Shown here piece by piece: positions 1-7,274 of a DNA stretch of 12,170 bases. The notes beneath the pieces were generated by a model. That model did not search any database, was not told the DNA's origin, and saw only the letters and a program-made list of their open reading frames with translations. This stretch comes from Polaribacter sp. GTDB taxonomy: Bacteria > Bacteroidota > Bacteroidia > Flavobacteriales > Flavobacteriaceae. The DNA is taken from contig JAQWIO010000067.1 of NCBI GenBank assembly GCA_029248845.1, positions 1 to 12,170 of the forward strand, in the 5' to 3' direction. Position numbers and translations under genes: made by a program. Positions within the stretch are counted from its first letter, which is position 1. Every line of letters begins with the position of its first letter.

Positions 1-1
1 A

Positions 2-1432
2 AAATTAAAAATATACAGCCTTATGTTATTGTCAATCACATTATTATCTAAATGTGATGACAATCTAACGGATCTTAATATAGATCCAAATTCAGCAATA
101 AGTGTTGCCCCGTCAACATTATTAACAACTGCTCAATACAACTTTTATGAAACGACTCAGGGAGTCACAGTGAATGCTGATTGGGGTCTATTAATGGTAC
201 AACAATGGTCTCAAACTGAATATACTGAAGACAGTAGATACACGCAAGATGTTAATTTCTTCAATGTAACTTGGAGTGATATGTACGCAAGTGTTTTAAA
301 AGAATTATACGCTGCAAAAACTTTGGTTGATGGACAAAAAGAGGAAAAAGGCCAAGCTATTACCAATAACAAAAAGAATATTCTTGATGTAATGTCTACA
401 CAAGTATTTGCTTTTTTAGCAGACGGTTTTGACAAAGTTCCTTATACAGAAGCGATCGGTGAGAATAACCTTCCAGCCTATGATAGCCAAGAAGTGATAT
501 ACAAAGGAATATTAGCTACTTTAGAAAACGCAGCAAGTACGTTCTCTTCTTCAGCTCCGTCATTTACTTCTGGTGAAATTATCTACAACGGTGATGTTTC
601 GCATTGGATCAAATTAACAAACTCTTTAATGTTGCGTTATGCAATGCGTATTGCGGATGTTGATCCAGTTACTGCAAGTAAGTATGTTACATTAGCTAGT
701 TCTAATTTAATCACTAGTAATGCAGAAAATGCATTGTTTACTTTTGAGTCAAGTTTAGCGAGAGCAAATCCTCTGTACAAGAATAATACTCCACTAGATG
801 GAAATAGAGATGATTATGCCGTTTCTGAATATTTAGTGGAAACACTAACTAATATGGGAGATCCTAGATTAGCAGCATTTGCAAAGGAATCTACTTCTGG
901 TGAAATTTTAGGTATGCCTTACGGTTTGTCAGATAATGATGCGACAGAAAAAAAACCTGATGTTTCTAGACCTAATGACAATGTTAGATCAGCGACAACT
1001 CCTCACGTAATAATCTCCTCAGCAGAAGTACACTTTTTATTAGCTGAGGCTTACCAAAGAGGTATGTTATCTGGAGATGCAGCAGCAACATATGCAGCGG
1101 GTATTTCTGAATCTATGAACTACTGGGGAATAAGCGATAGTGCTGCAATTGCTGGGTATGTAGCAAACAATCCATACAATGCTGCCAACTGGAAAGAATC
1201 TATTGGAACTCAGAAATGGGTTGCACTTTACATGAACGGTTTTCAAGCTTGGAACGAGTGGAGAAGATTAGATTATCCACAATTAAGCGCTCCTGAAGCA
1301 GCAGCAATTAATACAATTCCTGTTCGAATGCCTTATCCTTTATCTGAGACTCAGTCTAACTCTTCTCAATTAGAAAAGGTTACCACTAAACCAGCAGATT
1401 TGCAAACTAAAGTTTGGTGGGATGTAAATTAA
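2..1432 (+). CDS. SusD-like nutrient-binding lipoprotein (SusD-like_2 type), 5' end cut by window edge
   Basis: This is an outer-membrane, probably surface-exposed lipoprotein that captures nutrients for a TonB-dependent SusC partner. The partner would lie upstream, outside the window. The frame stays open to base 2, and the residues before the first ATG (position 23) read KLKIYSL, so the true start is probably a few codons outside and the signal peptide begins there. Counting from the ATG at 23, the lipid-bearing Cys is residue 11 (LLSKC) and is followed by DDN, an acidic stretch like the lipoprotein surface-export signal of Bacteroidota. Family-typical parts are VHFLLAEAYQRG (336-347) and the C-terminal QKWVALYMNGFQAWNEWRR block (397-415). 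About 476 residues are visible, close to full length for the family. It ends with TAA just before a strong terminator, so it is the last gene of its operon. A Lys directly before the Cys is unusual for a lipobox. The family call is secure; the substrate is unknown. Confidence 0.9.
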   Translation, partial: KLKIYSLMLLSITLLSKCDDNLTDLNIDPNSAISVAPSTLLTTAQYNFYETTQGVTVNADWGLLMVQQWSQTEYTEDSRYTQDVNFFNVTWSDMYASVLKELYAAKTLVDGQKEEKGQAITNNKKNILDVMSTQVFAFLADGFDKVPYTEAIGENNLPAYDSQEVIYKGILATLENAASTFSSSAPSFTSGEIIYNGDVSHWIKLTNSLMLRYAMRIADVDPVTASKYVTLASSNLITSNAENALFTFESSLARANPLYKNNTPLDGNRDDYAVSEYLVETLTNMGDPRLAAFAKESTSGEILGMPYGLSDNDATEKKPDVSRPNDNVRSATTPHVIISSAEVHFLLAEAYQRGMLSGDAAATYAAGISESMNYWGISDSAAIAGYVANNPYNAANWKESIGTQKWVALYMNGFQAWNEWRRLDYPQLSAPEAAAINTIPVRMPYPLSETQSNSSQLEKVTTKPADLQTKVWWDVN

Positions 1433-1455
1433 TACACATTTTACAATAAAAATTT

Positions 1456-1486
1456 AAAGACTGCCTAGAAGGGCAGTCTTTTTTTT
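1456..1486 (+). terminator. Intrinsic terminator after the first SusD gene
   Basis: A perfect 10-bp stem (AAAGACTGCC, 1456-1465, pairing with GGCAGTCTTT, 1472-1481) closes a 6-nt loop. It is followed by a run of eight T (1479-1486). It starts 24 bases after the SusD stop codon. It separates this operon from the SusC operon downstream. Confidence 0.93.
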
Positions 1487-1550
1487 GGGCCTGATCCACA
1501 AGTAAAAAAAAGAATTCTATAAAATAATTACAGTAAAATCGTTGTCACTT

Positions 1551-1578
1551 ATTTATGAAAAAATTATGAATCATAAAT
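1551..1578. repeat. Inverted repeat ATTTATGA-N12-TCATAAAT, possible operator
   Basis: The two 8-base arms (1551-1558 and 1571-1578) are perfect reverse complements, with centres 20 bases apart, about two helix turns. A third copy of the core (TTATGA, 1564-1569) lies between them and makes a tighter palindrome with the right arm (TTATGA-A-TCATAA, 1564-1576). The spacing suits a dimeric DNA-binding protein. It lies about 230 bases before the candidate promoter, and the region is very AT-rich, so chance is possible. Confidence 0.3.
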
Positions 1579-1635
1579 CATTTTCAATCAATATTTTAAA
1601 ACACAGACGATAAACCTTTAACTATAGATACTTCA

Positions 1636-1658
1636 TTAAAATTAACATTTAATTTTAA
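1636..1658. repeat. AT-only inverted repeat, 10-bp arms
   Basis: TTAAAATTAA (1636-1645) and TTAATTTTAA (1649-1658) are perfect reverse complements around a 3-base CAT loop. A T run follows at 1662-1669. With no G:C pair in the stem it would be a weak hairpin. It lies upstream of the candidate SusC promoter, so it is unlikely to be in that transcript. Its role is unknown, and it may simply reflect base composition. Confidence 0.3.
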
Positions 1659-1810
1659 CAAATTTTTTTAACCCATTACTGTTAAAATAAAAAATCAAAT
1701 AATTCTTAATAAGATTTTCATTAAATTTTACCTATCCATAGACTACTTATATAAGCTTTTTAAAAAATGTTATTATTATTTAGGAAAAAGCAGATAAATT
1801 GTTAAAAGAG

Positions 1811-1841
1811 TTGTTTTACTAACATAAATTACACACTTTTG
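1811..1841 (+). promoter_or_regulatory. Candidate Bacteroidota-type promoter of the SusC operon
   Basis: TTG at 1811-1813, 20 bases, then CACTTTTG at 1834-1841. This matches the TTG-N19/20-TAnnTTTG consensus used by the Bacteroidota primary sigma factor, with one mismatch in the -7 box. Transcription would begin near 1847, leaving a leader of about 22 nt before the SusC ATG. No other position close upstream of SusC fits as well. The call rests on consensus matching only. Confidence 0.45.
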
Positions 1842-1869
1842 TTGAAAATTTTATATCTATAATTATACA

Positions 1870-4800
1870 ATGAAAACAAAGTCTATTGGAATTTTAACAC
1901 TATTTATGGCGTTGGTGGTGCAAATTACTTTTGCACAAGAAAGAACCTTTTCTGGAACTGTCAGTGATAAGGACGGTCCACTACCGGGAGTGAGTGTATT
2001 AATTAGAGGAACTACTATTGGTACCGAAACGGATTTTGATGGTAAATTCTCCATCAAAGCAAAAACCGGTGACCTTTTAGAATTTAGCTATGTAGGTTAT
2101 GAAAAAATTGAAAAAGTCTTAGAAGACTCTTCAAATGTCATAAATGTAACTTTAGAAGAAGGAATTGGACTTGATGAGATTGTTGTAGTTGCATTCGGTA
2201 AAAAAAGAAAAGAACAATTGACCTCTGCAGTCTCTGTTATTTCAAGTGCAGAATTAGCTAAAATGACACCATCACTTTCTATAGATAACATGCTACAAGG
2301 TAAAGCTACCGGTGTTCAGGTTGTTGGAGGAAATGGGAAACCAGGACAAACTGCATTTGTAAGAATTAGAGGTATTGGTTCTGTAAACGCATCTAGTGCA
2401 CCGCTTTATATTATTGATGGTTTAGTAGCGCCTGACTTAACGAATATAAATCCACAAGACATTGAGTCTATGTCGGTTTTAAAAGATGCTGCAACTGCCT
2501 CAAAATATGGTTCAAGAGCTGCAAATGGTGTTATTGTAATTAAAACTAAAACGGGACAGAAAAATAAAAAAGCCGTTGTTACAATCTCAACTAGATATGG
2601 AACGGGTAGAAAAATTAAAGATAATTTTAAAATGATGAACGCTGCACAGAAAATTCAATATGAACGTGAATTAGCTGCTTTAGGTGTTTCAAATGCCGCT
2701 GCTCTACCTGGTCCATTAATTACAAGTGATAAAGAATATAATGCTTTAGTTGCAAAAGATACCGATTGGTTTGATGAATTATTAAAAAAATCAAAAATTC
2801 AATCTACCGCCGTTTCAATTGCTGGTGGATCAAAAGAAATAGCTTATTTTTTAAGTTTAGGACATGATACAAACACTGGAATTATTCAAGATTTAAATGG
2901 TTTCAAAAGGTCTAATATTAGAATGAATATAGACTATGAAGCCAAAGATTGGTTAAACATAAGTACAAATTTCAGTTTTACATCTTCTAAATCAGATGAA
3001 CCAAGAGACAGAAATAATGTTCAAAATCCCTTCAGAGCTATGTATGATTATAATCCGTATCAAACAAAATATATGTTAGATAGTTATGGGAATGCAATTT
3101 TAGATGAAAATGGAAATCCTGAATTTAATTTAACAAGAAACGGGTTTTCAATTTCAGAGGCAATAATTAATAACCCACAAGTAGTATATACTAGAACTTT
3201 AATAGGAGGTTTATCTGCAACTGCAAATATTACCAATGGATTTAGTAATACTTTTAAAATTGGCGGAAGTAATACAGATCTTAGAGATGAATACTTTGTA
3301 AAGCCAGGTTCTGTTTTAGATGGTTATGTTGGTGATGCAAATAATCCTGGTAGCAAAAAAGATGATGGATCTTCAGAACTTGATTATACCATAACAAATT
3401 TATTAGAATATAATAGAGTTTTTAATGAAAAACACGATGTAACGCTTACGGGTCTTTTCGAGTTTAATGAAAGAATATTAAGAAGTTATTCTTTAAGTAG
3501 TATTGGGTTTTCTAATCCTAATTTATTAGTACAAGCTGTAGCTACTATACCTGTGGTTGCTTCAACAAATCTATTCACCAGAACTTTATTATCATATGGT
3601 GGTTTTTTTGATTACTCCTATGATTCAAAATATATTGCAACAGCATCCGTCAGAAAAGACGGTTCATCTGTGTTCGGTCAAAACAACAGGTACGGTGTCT
3701 TTTGGTCTGCAAGTGCTGCTTGGAATATTAACAAAGAAGATTGGTTTAAAACAACCTTTTTTAACGATTTAAAATTAAGAGCGTCTGCAGGTACTTCTGG
3801 TAATAGTAATGGGCTCGGATCTTATGGTTCATTAGCTACTTTAGACTTTGGTAGTTTAAATGGTCAAAGTACAGCAATACCATCAGATAATGGTAACCCT
3901 AACCTAGGATTTGAAAAGAACTTTATTTGGGATATTGGAATTGAATTTTCAACATTTAACAGAAGAGTAAGAGGTGTGGTAGATTACTATCAAAGAACTA
4001 CTTCTGATCTTCTTCTAAATGCTCCATTATCTAGTTTAGGTGGGGAGCCTGATGGGTCAATATTCAGTAATATCGGTGAAATGGTAAACAAAGGTCTGGA
4101 AATCGAACTTACTGGAGATATTATAAAAACAAACGATATGTTATTAACTCTTGGAGCAAGCATTTCATTTGTTGATAATAAAGTAACAAAACTTGTTAGT
4201 TCTCCAAGTAATGAAGATGGAGAGGATATTATAGTTGGTAACAACATAATAAGTGTTGGTGAAGAAATATATACATTTTACTTACCAAAGTGGGCTGGAG
4301 TAAACACAGCAAATGGACAAGCATTATTTTACGACACAGATAATAATGTGACAACTATTTTTGATACAAATGCTCAACAAATTCTTTCAGGTAAATCGCC
4401 ACTTGCAGATTTTGATGGAGGTATAAATTTATATTTTAGATATAAAAAATTTGACCTATCAACAGACTTTTATTACAAAGTAGGAAATTACATTATCAAC
4501 TATATGGAAAACGATATGCTGAGTGATGGTCAAAATGCAGATGCAAATCAAAGAGTAGATGCTTTCAATTATTGGAAAAATCCTGGAGATACAAATGTAT
4601 TGCCAAATCCAATTTACGGAAATGAATCAAATCAGACTACAGATAGATTTTTACAAAAAGGAGATTATATTCGATTAAGAAATTTAACTGTAGGGTTCAA
4701 TGTTCCTCTAAAAAGTGGACAAAAAATCAATTCTATAAGATTATATCTACAAGGACAAAACTTATGGACTTATGCTCCGCATTTCAATGGAGACCCTGAA

Positions 4801-4911
4801 GTTGGTATAGGTAGTGGAGAAACAGATAATAGTGTTGGATTTGGGAATTACAATTTATATAGTTATCCACAGATTCAGTCTTTATCATTGGGTGTAGACA
4901 TAAAATTTTAA
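1870..4911 (+). CDS. SusC/RagA family TonB-linked outer membrane transporter
   Basis: This is an outer-membrane beta-barrel that imports oligomeric substrates handed over by its SusD partner, driven by TonB-ExbBD. The 1013-residue length is normal for the family. Visible parts in order: signal peptide (1-22, likely cut in ITFA-QERT); carboxypeptidase-regulatory-like domain (about 26-97, with LPGVSVLIRGT and FDGKFSIKA); TonB-box-like stretch DEIVVVAFG (102-110); plug domain (about 115-230) with VRIRGIGSVN, PLYIIDGL and the hallmark SVLKDAATASKYGSRAANG (202-220); then the barrel to the C terminus, ending in a Phe (LGVDIKF) as expected for outer-membrane barrels. The start is the first ATG before a clean signal peptide. 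SusD follows after 11 bases, so the two are almost certainly co-transcribed. No sigma/anti-sigma-interacting STN domain is seen at the N terminus, so trans-envelope signalling through this protein is unlikely. The substrate cannot be read from sequence; a peptide is my preferred inference because of the protease nearby. Confidence 0.95.
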   Translation: MKTKSIGILTLFMALVVQITFAQERTFSGTVSDKDGPLPGVSVLIRGTTIGTETDFDGKFSIKAKTGDLLEFSYVGYEKIEKVLEDSSNVINVTLEEGIGLDEIVVVAFGKKRKEQLTSAVSVISSAELAKMTPSLSIDNMLQGKATGVQVVGGNGKPGQTAFVRIRGIGSVNASSAPLYIIDGLVAPDLTNINPQDIESMSVLKDAATASKYGSRAANGVIVIKTKTGQKNKKAVVTISTRYGTGRKIKDNFKMMNAAQKIQYERELAALGVSNAAALPGPLITSDKEYNALVAKDTDWFDELLKKSKIQSTAVSIAGGSKEIAYFLSLGHDTNTGIIQDLNGFKRSNIRMNIDYEAKDWLNISTNFSFTSSKSDEPRDRNNVQNPFRAMYDYNPYQTKYMLDSYGNAILDENGNPEFNLTRNGFSISEAIINNPQVVYTRTLIGGLSATANITNGFSNTFKIGGSNTDLRDEYFVKPGSVLDGYVGDANNPGSKKDDGSSELDYTITNLLEYNRVFNEKHDVTLTGLFEFNERILRSYSLSSIGFSNPNLLVQAVATIPVVASTNLFTRTLLSYGGFFDYSYDSKYIATASVRKDGSSVFGQNNRYGVFWSASAAWNINKEDWFKTTFFNDLKLRASAGTSGNSNGLGSYGSLATLDFGSLNGQSTAIPSDNGNPNLGFEKNFIWDIGIEFSTFNRRVRGVVDYYQRTTSDLLLNAPLSSLGGEPDGSIFSNIGEMVNKGLEIELTGDIIKTNDMLLTLGASISFVDNKVTKLVSSPSNEDGEDIIVGNNIISVGEEIYTFYLPKWAGVNTANGQALFYDTDNNVTTIFDTNAQQILSGKSPLADFDGGINLYFRYKKFDLSTDFYYKVGNYIINYMENDMLSDGQNADANQRVDAFNYWKNPGDTNVLPNPIYGNESNQTTDRFLQKGDYIRLRNLTVGFNVPLKSGQKINSIRLYLQGQNLWTYAPHFNGDPEVGIGSGETDNSVGFGNYNLYSYPQIQSLSLGVDIKF

Positions 4912-4922
4912 TTTAATTTATC

Positions 4923-6359
4923 ATGAAAAATTTAATAAAAATATTTTTAATAGCAATCGGTTTTGTTGCGATTCAATCCTGTGACGATGATTTAGCACAA
5001 CTCCCAAATGATTCAGTATCTCCTGATTCATTTTACAAGACCACTTTAGATTTTGAAGCTGCAATAAGAGGAGTTTATAGCGGTTTCTTAAGAAGTACAT
5101 ATTACGGTGGAAGTTTTTTAAGTAGACCAGATATAATGACAGCAAATGTTATTTTGGCTCCAGCTGGTAGACGAAGTAATCAATCATTCTATGAATGGAG
5201 ACACACACCTAATGCTGCATGGAATTTAATGGGCAGCGGTTATATTATTACAAATAGAGCAAACCTAATTCTAGAATATATATCGAATGTAAATGATGTC
5301 CAATTTTCAAACAACATCATTGGTGAGGCAAAAACAGCAAGAGCATTAGCATTATTTGATTTATTAAGAATTTATTCTAAAATTCCAACTCAAAGTTTAA
5401 AGGCTAATGAATCATTGGGAATGCCAATAATTGTTGAAATAGATCCAACCATTCAAAAACTTAGACCTACAGTCAAAGAGTCTTATGATTTTATAATATC
5501 TGAACTTGAAGAAGCAAAAAACTTAATTAATGAAGACAATGGTACAGGAAGGTTTAATAAAAACACAGTAAATGCACTATTAAGTAGAGTTTATCTTTAT
5601 AATGGCGATTATCAATTATCTGTTGAAGCTGCAAATAGCGTTAGTTCTACAGTAGCTACAAGATCAAACTTTCCTCAAGTTTGGGTTGATGGAAGCGAAG
5701 ATGGTGTAATAATGAAAATAGATCAAGATAGAATACTTGATGGAATTGGTATTGGAACTCAATGGAGTCAATCTGTAGATGGTAACGTAATTCCAGAATA
5801 CGTAATGGGGTTTGACTTATATAATCAATATTTAGATACTGATATAAGAAGAACAAGCTATACCCAAGTCTTACCTGATTCAGACGGTAATATTTATAAC
5901 GCTGTAAAAAAAATGTTTGGAGAAGCTGGTCAAAATAATGGTGTGGTTGATGTAAAAATTATAAGAGCATCAGAGGTATATCTAAATAAAGCGGAAGCAT
6001 ACGCAATGCTTGGCCAGGATGGTCCTGCATTAACGGCATTAGACGCTGTAAGATCCAATAGGTACAATAATTTCTCATCTGGCAATGAAACAGGGACTCA
6101 ATTATTTGAAGCTATAAAACTTGAAAGAAGATTAGAATTATTTGCAGAAGGACATAGATTATTTGACTTAAAAAGATGGAATGAAGGAGTTACAAGATCT
6201 TTGATTAATGGAGATTTCTTTGATGGTACTGGTTCAGCTGTGTCAGCGGAGTATTCAAGCTTACCTGCAGGAAGTTATATTTATCAATTTCCAATACCAC
6301 AAGCAGAAATTAATGTATTCCCAGAATTTCAACAAAATCCTGGATACAATAACAATTAA
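4923..6359 (+). CDS. SusD/RagB family substrate-binding surface lipoprotein
   Basis: This lipoprotein forms the lid on the SusC barrel and captures substrate at the cell surface. The signal peptide ends in the lipobox IQSC with the lipidated Cys at residue 20, followed directly by DDD, fitting surface export. The N-terminal SusD-like region covers about 25-240, with TPR-like helices including NALLSRVYLYNGDY (217-230). The C-terminal SusD/RagB domain carries the family hallmarks ASEVYLNKAEAYAMLG (349-364) and LERRLELFAEGHRLFDLKRW (400-419). The length of 478 aa is usual. It starts 11 bases after SusC, and the next lipoprotein gene starts 2 bases after its stop, so the three form one tight operon. 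It belongs to the classic SusD/RagB branch, unlike the SusD-like_2 protein at the start of the window, so the two systems are not a simple recent duplication. The family call is secure; the ligand is unknown. Confidence 0.95.
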   Translation: MKNLIKIFLIAIGFVAIQSCDDDLAQLPNDSVSPDSFYKTTLDFEAAIRGVYSGFLRSTYYGGSFLSRPDIMTANVILAPAGRRSNQSFYEWRHTPNAAWNLMGSGYIITNRANLILEYISNVNDVQFSNNIIGEAKTARALALFDLLRIYSKIPTQSLKANESLGMPIIVEIDPTIQKLRPTVKESYDFIISELEEAKNLINEDNGTGRFNKNTVNALLSRVYLYNGDYQLSVEAANSVSSTVATRSNFPQVWVDGSEDGVIMKIDQDRILDGIGIGTQWSQSVDGNVIPEYVMGFDLYNQYLDTDIRRTSYTQVLPDSDGNIYNAVKKMFGEAGQNNGVVDVKIIRASEVYLNKAEAYAMLGQDGPALTALDAVRSNRYNNFSSGNETGTQLFEAIKLERRLELFAEGHRLFDLKRWNEGVTRSLINGDFFDGTGSAVSAEYSSLPAGSYIYQFPIPQAEINVFPEFQQNPGYNNN

Positions 6360-6361
6360 AA

Positions 6362-7198
6362 ATGAAAAAAATGAAAAATTTATATTATTTAATAGGAGTA
6401 ATACTAACTATTGGTTTTACTTCTTGTGAGGATGAAAATTATGGTGTAGAAGTAAATAATTTTAATGGTAATGTAGCTTATTTCATCAGTGGTAAAAAAG
6501 ATAATTACTTTGTTAGCCCAAATGCTGATGCATTCAAAATACAAGTTGGTGCAACAAATAAAAGCAATAGCGATAGAAATTATACAATTGAAGTGAGCCC
6601 TGAATCTACCGCAACGAAGGGTGTTGATTTTTCAGTGGCTAGTTCTACGGTAACAATCCCTGCAGGAGAATATTTTGGAGAAATATCAATTGTGGGTATT
6701 TACGAAGGAACAACAACTACCGGAAGTGAATTGATTTTAAGTTTAAAAGGGGATTCTTCAGATCCAGCAATGATAAATAATTCATTTTCTTTGTCAATAT
6801 TTCAAAAATGTATCTCTGACCTAGCAGGTAATTACAGTGTAACGACTACATACGGTTTTCATGACTTTTTACCAGATTTCAATCCATATACAATGGAAAT
6901 GGAAATTGTCGCTGTAGACCAAGAAGCTGGTTTGTATCAAATTTCAGATTTTTCTGGAGGTTTATATAGTATTGGCCCTTACTCAACTAGCTATGAAACT
7001 GATTCAGAATCATTCACAGTTCAATTTACAGAAAACTGTGGGAAAATCAGTTGGAAAAATCAAAGTGATGCATTTGGACCCTGCATACCTACAGAGAGGG
7101 GTATTAATAGCGTAGACTTCTCATCAGGTAAAATAACAATTTCTTGGACATGTGAAAAATATGGAGAAAACGGAGTTTCTGTTTATACACCAATTTAA
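6362..7198 (+). CDS. Unrecognised surface lipoprotein of the SusCD operon, Calx-beta-like N-terminal part
   Basis: I do not recognise a named family. The signal peptide ends in FTSC (Cys22), followed by EDE, so a surface-exposed lipoprotein is expected. Residues about 35-147 look like one immunoglobulin/Calx-beta-like beta-sandwich: GVDFSVASSTVTIPAGEY (87-104) followed by alternating strands up to FSLSIFQ resembles the repeat found in many SusCD-linked lipoproteins. Residues about 150-278 form a second region rich in Gly, Ser, Tyr and Phe, with four Cys (150, 226, 241, 264) that could form two disulfides outside the cell. There are no catalytic motifs. The gene begins 2 bases after SusD and sits where SusE/SusF-type accessory binding proteins usually sit, so an accessory ligand-binding role is a reasonable inference. 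A second in-frame ATG at 6371 is equally possible and removes only MKK. As a gene it is secure; the function is unknown. Confidence 0.82.
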   Translation: MKKMKNLYYLIGVILTIGFTSCEDENYGVEVNNFNGNVAYFISGKKDNYFVSPNADAFKIQVGATNKSNSDRNYTIEVSPESTATKGVDFSVASSTVTIPAGEYFGEISIVGIYEGTTTTGSELILSLKGDSSDPAMINNSFSLSIFQKCISDLAGNYSVTTTYGFHDFLPDFNPYTMEMEIVAVDQEAGLYQISDFSGGLYSIGPYSTSYETDSESFTVQFTENCGKISWKNQSDAFGPCIPTERGINSVDFSSGKITISWTCEKYGENGVSVYTPI

Positions 7199-7211
7199 TA
7201 AATAAAAGAAT

Positions 7212-7250
7212 GAAAATGAGCTTAATTAAAATCTCATTTTTGCTTATTTT
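7212..7250 (+). terminator. Weak AT-rich hairpin with T-rich tail, possible terminator or attenuator
   Basis: GAAAATGAG (7212-7220) pairs with CTCATTTTT (7233-7241), the outer pair being G-T, around a 12-base loop. A T-rich but interrupted stretch follows. It lies in the 76-base gap between the lipoprotein and the S8 protease. The stem has only two G:C pairs, so at best it would lower, not stop, readthrough into the protease gene. Confidence 0.35.
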
Positions 7251-7274
7251 TATTTTAATTAACAATATTTACTT

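Larger units (their letters stand above)
1487..1810. other. AT-rich non-coding region upstream of the second SusC gene
   Basis: No coding frame of useful length is present on either strand; the ATGs seen run into stops within about a dozen codons. I see no tRNA-like or riboswitch-like fold. The visible structure is AT-rich inverted repeats (1551-1578 and 1636-1658) and a short palindrome CTTATATAAG (1746-1755). It probably carries regulatory sites for the SusC operon, but no regulator gene lies in the window and no site can be assigned to a protein. Confidence 0.6.

Noticed and set aside
1746..1755. Palindrome CTTATATAAG upstream of SusC
   Set aside because: Only 10 bases in a very AT-rich region; such palindromes are expected by chance.
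3557..3772. Open frame of 71 codons on the plus strand, out of frame in SusC
   Set aside because: It is embedded in a conserved SusC region and has no independent start signal.
3990..4247. Open frame of 85 codons on the minus strand inside SusC
   Set aside because: It lies fully within the strongly supported SusC barrel, has no recognisable domain and is best explained as a shadow of the coding strand.
1870..4911. Trans-envelope signalling (FecA-like) role for the SusC protein
   Set aside because: No STN domain precedes the carboxypeptidase-like domain, and no sigma/anti-sigma pair is in the window.
4921..5145. Open frame of 74 codons on the minus strand over the SusD start
   Set aside because: It overlaps the signal peptide and N-terminal domain of SusD; its Leu/Arg/Asn-rich composition is typical of an antisense shadow.
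6208..6429. Open frame of 73 codons bridging the SusD end and the next lipoprotein start
   Set aside because: It overlaps two well-supported genes in another frame and shows no family features.
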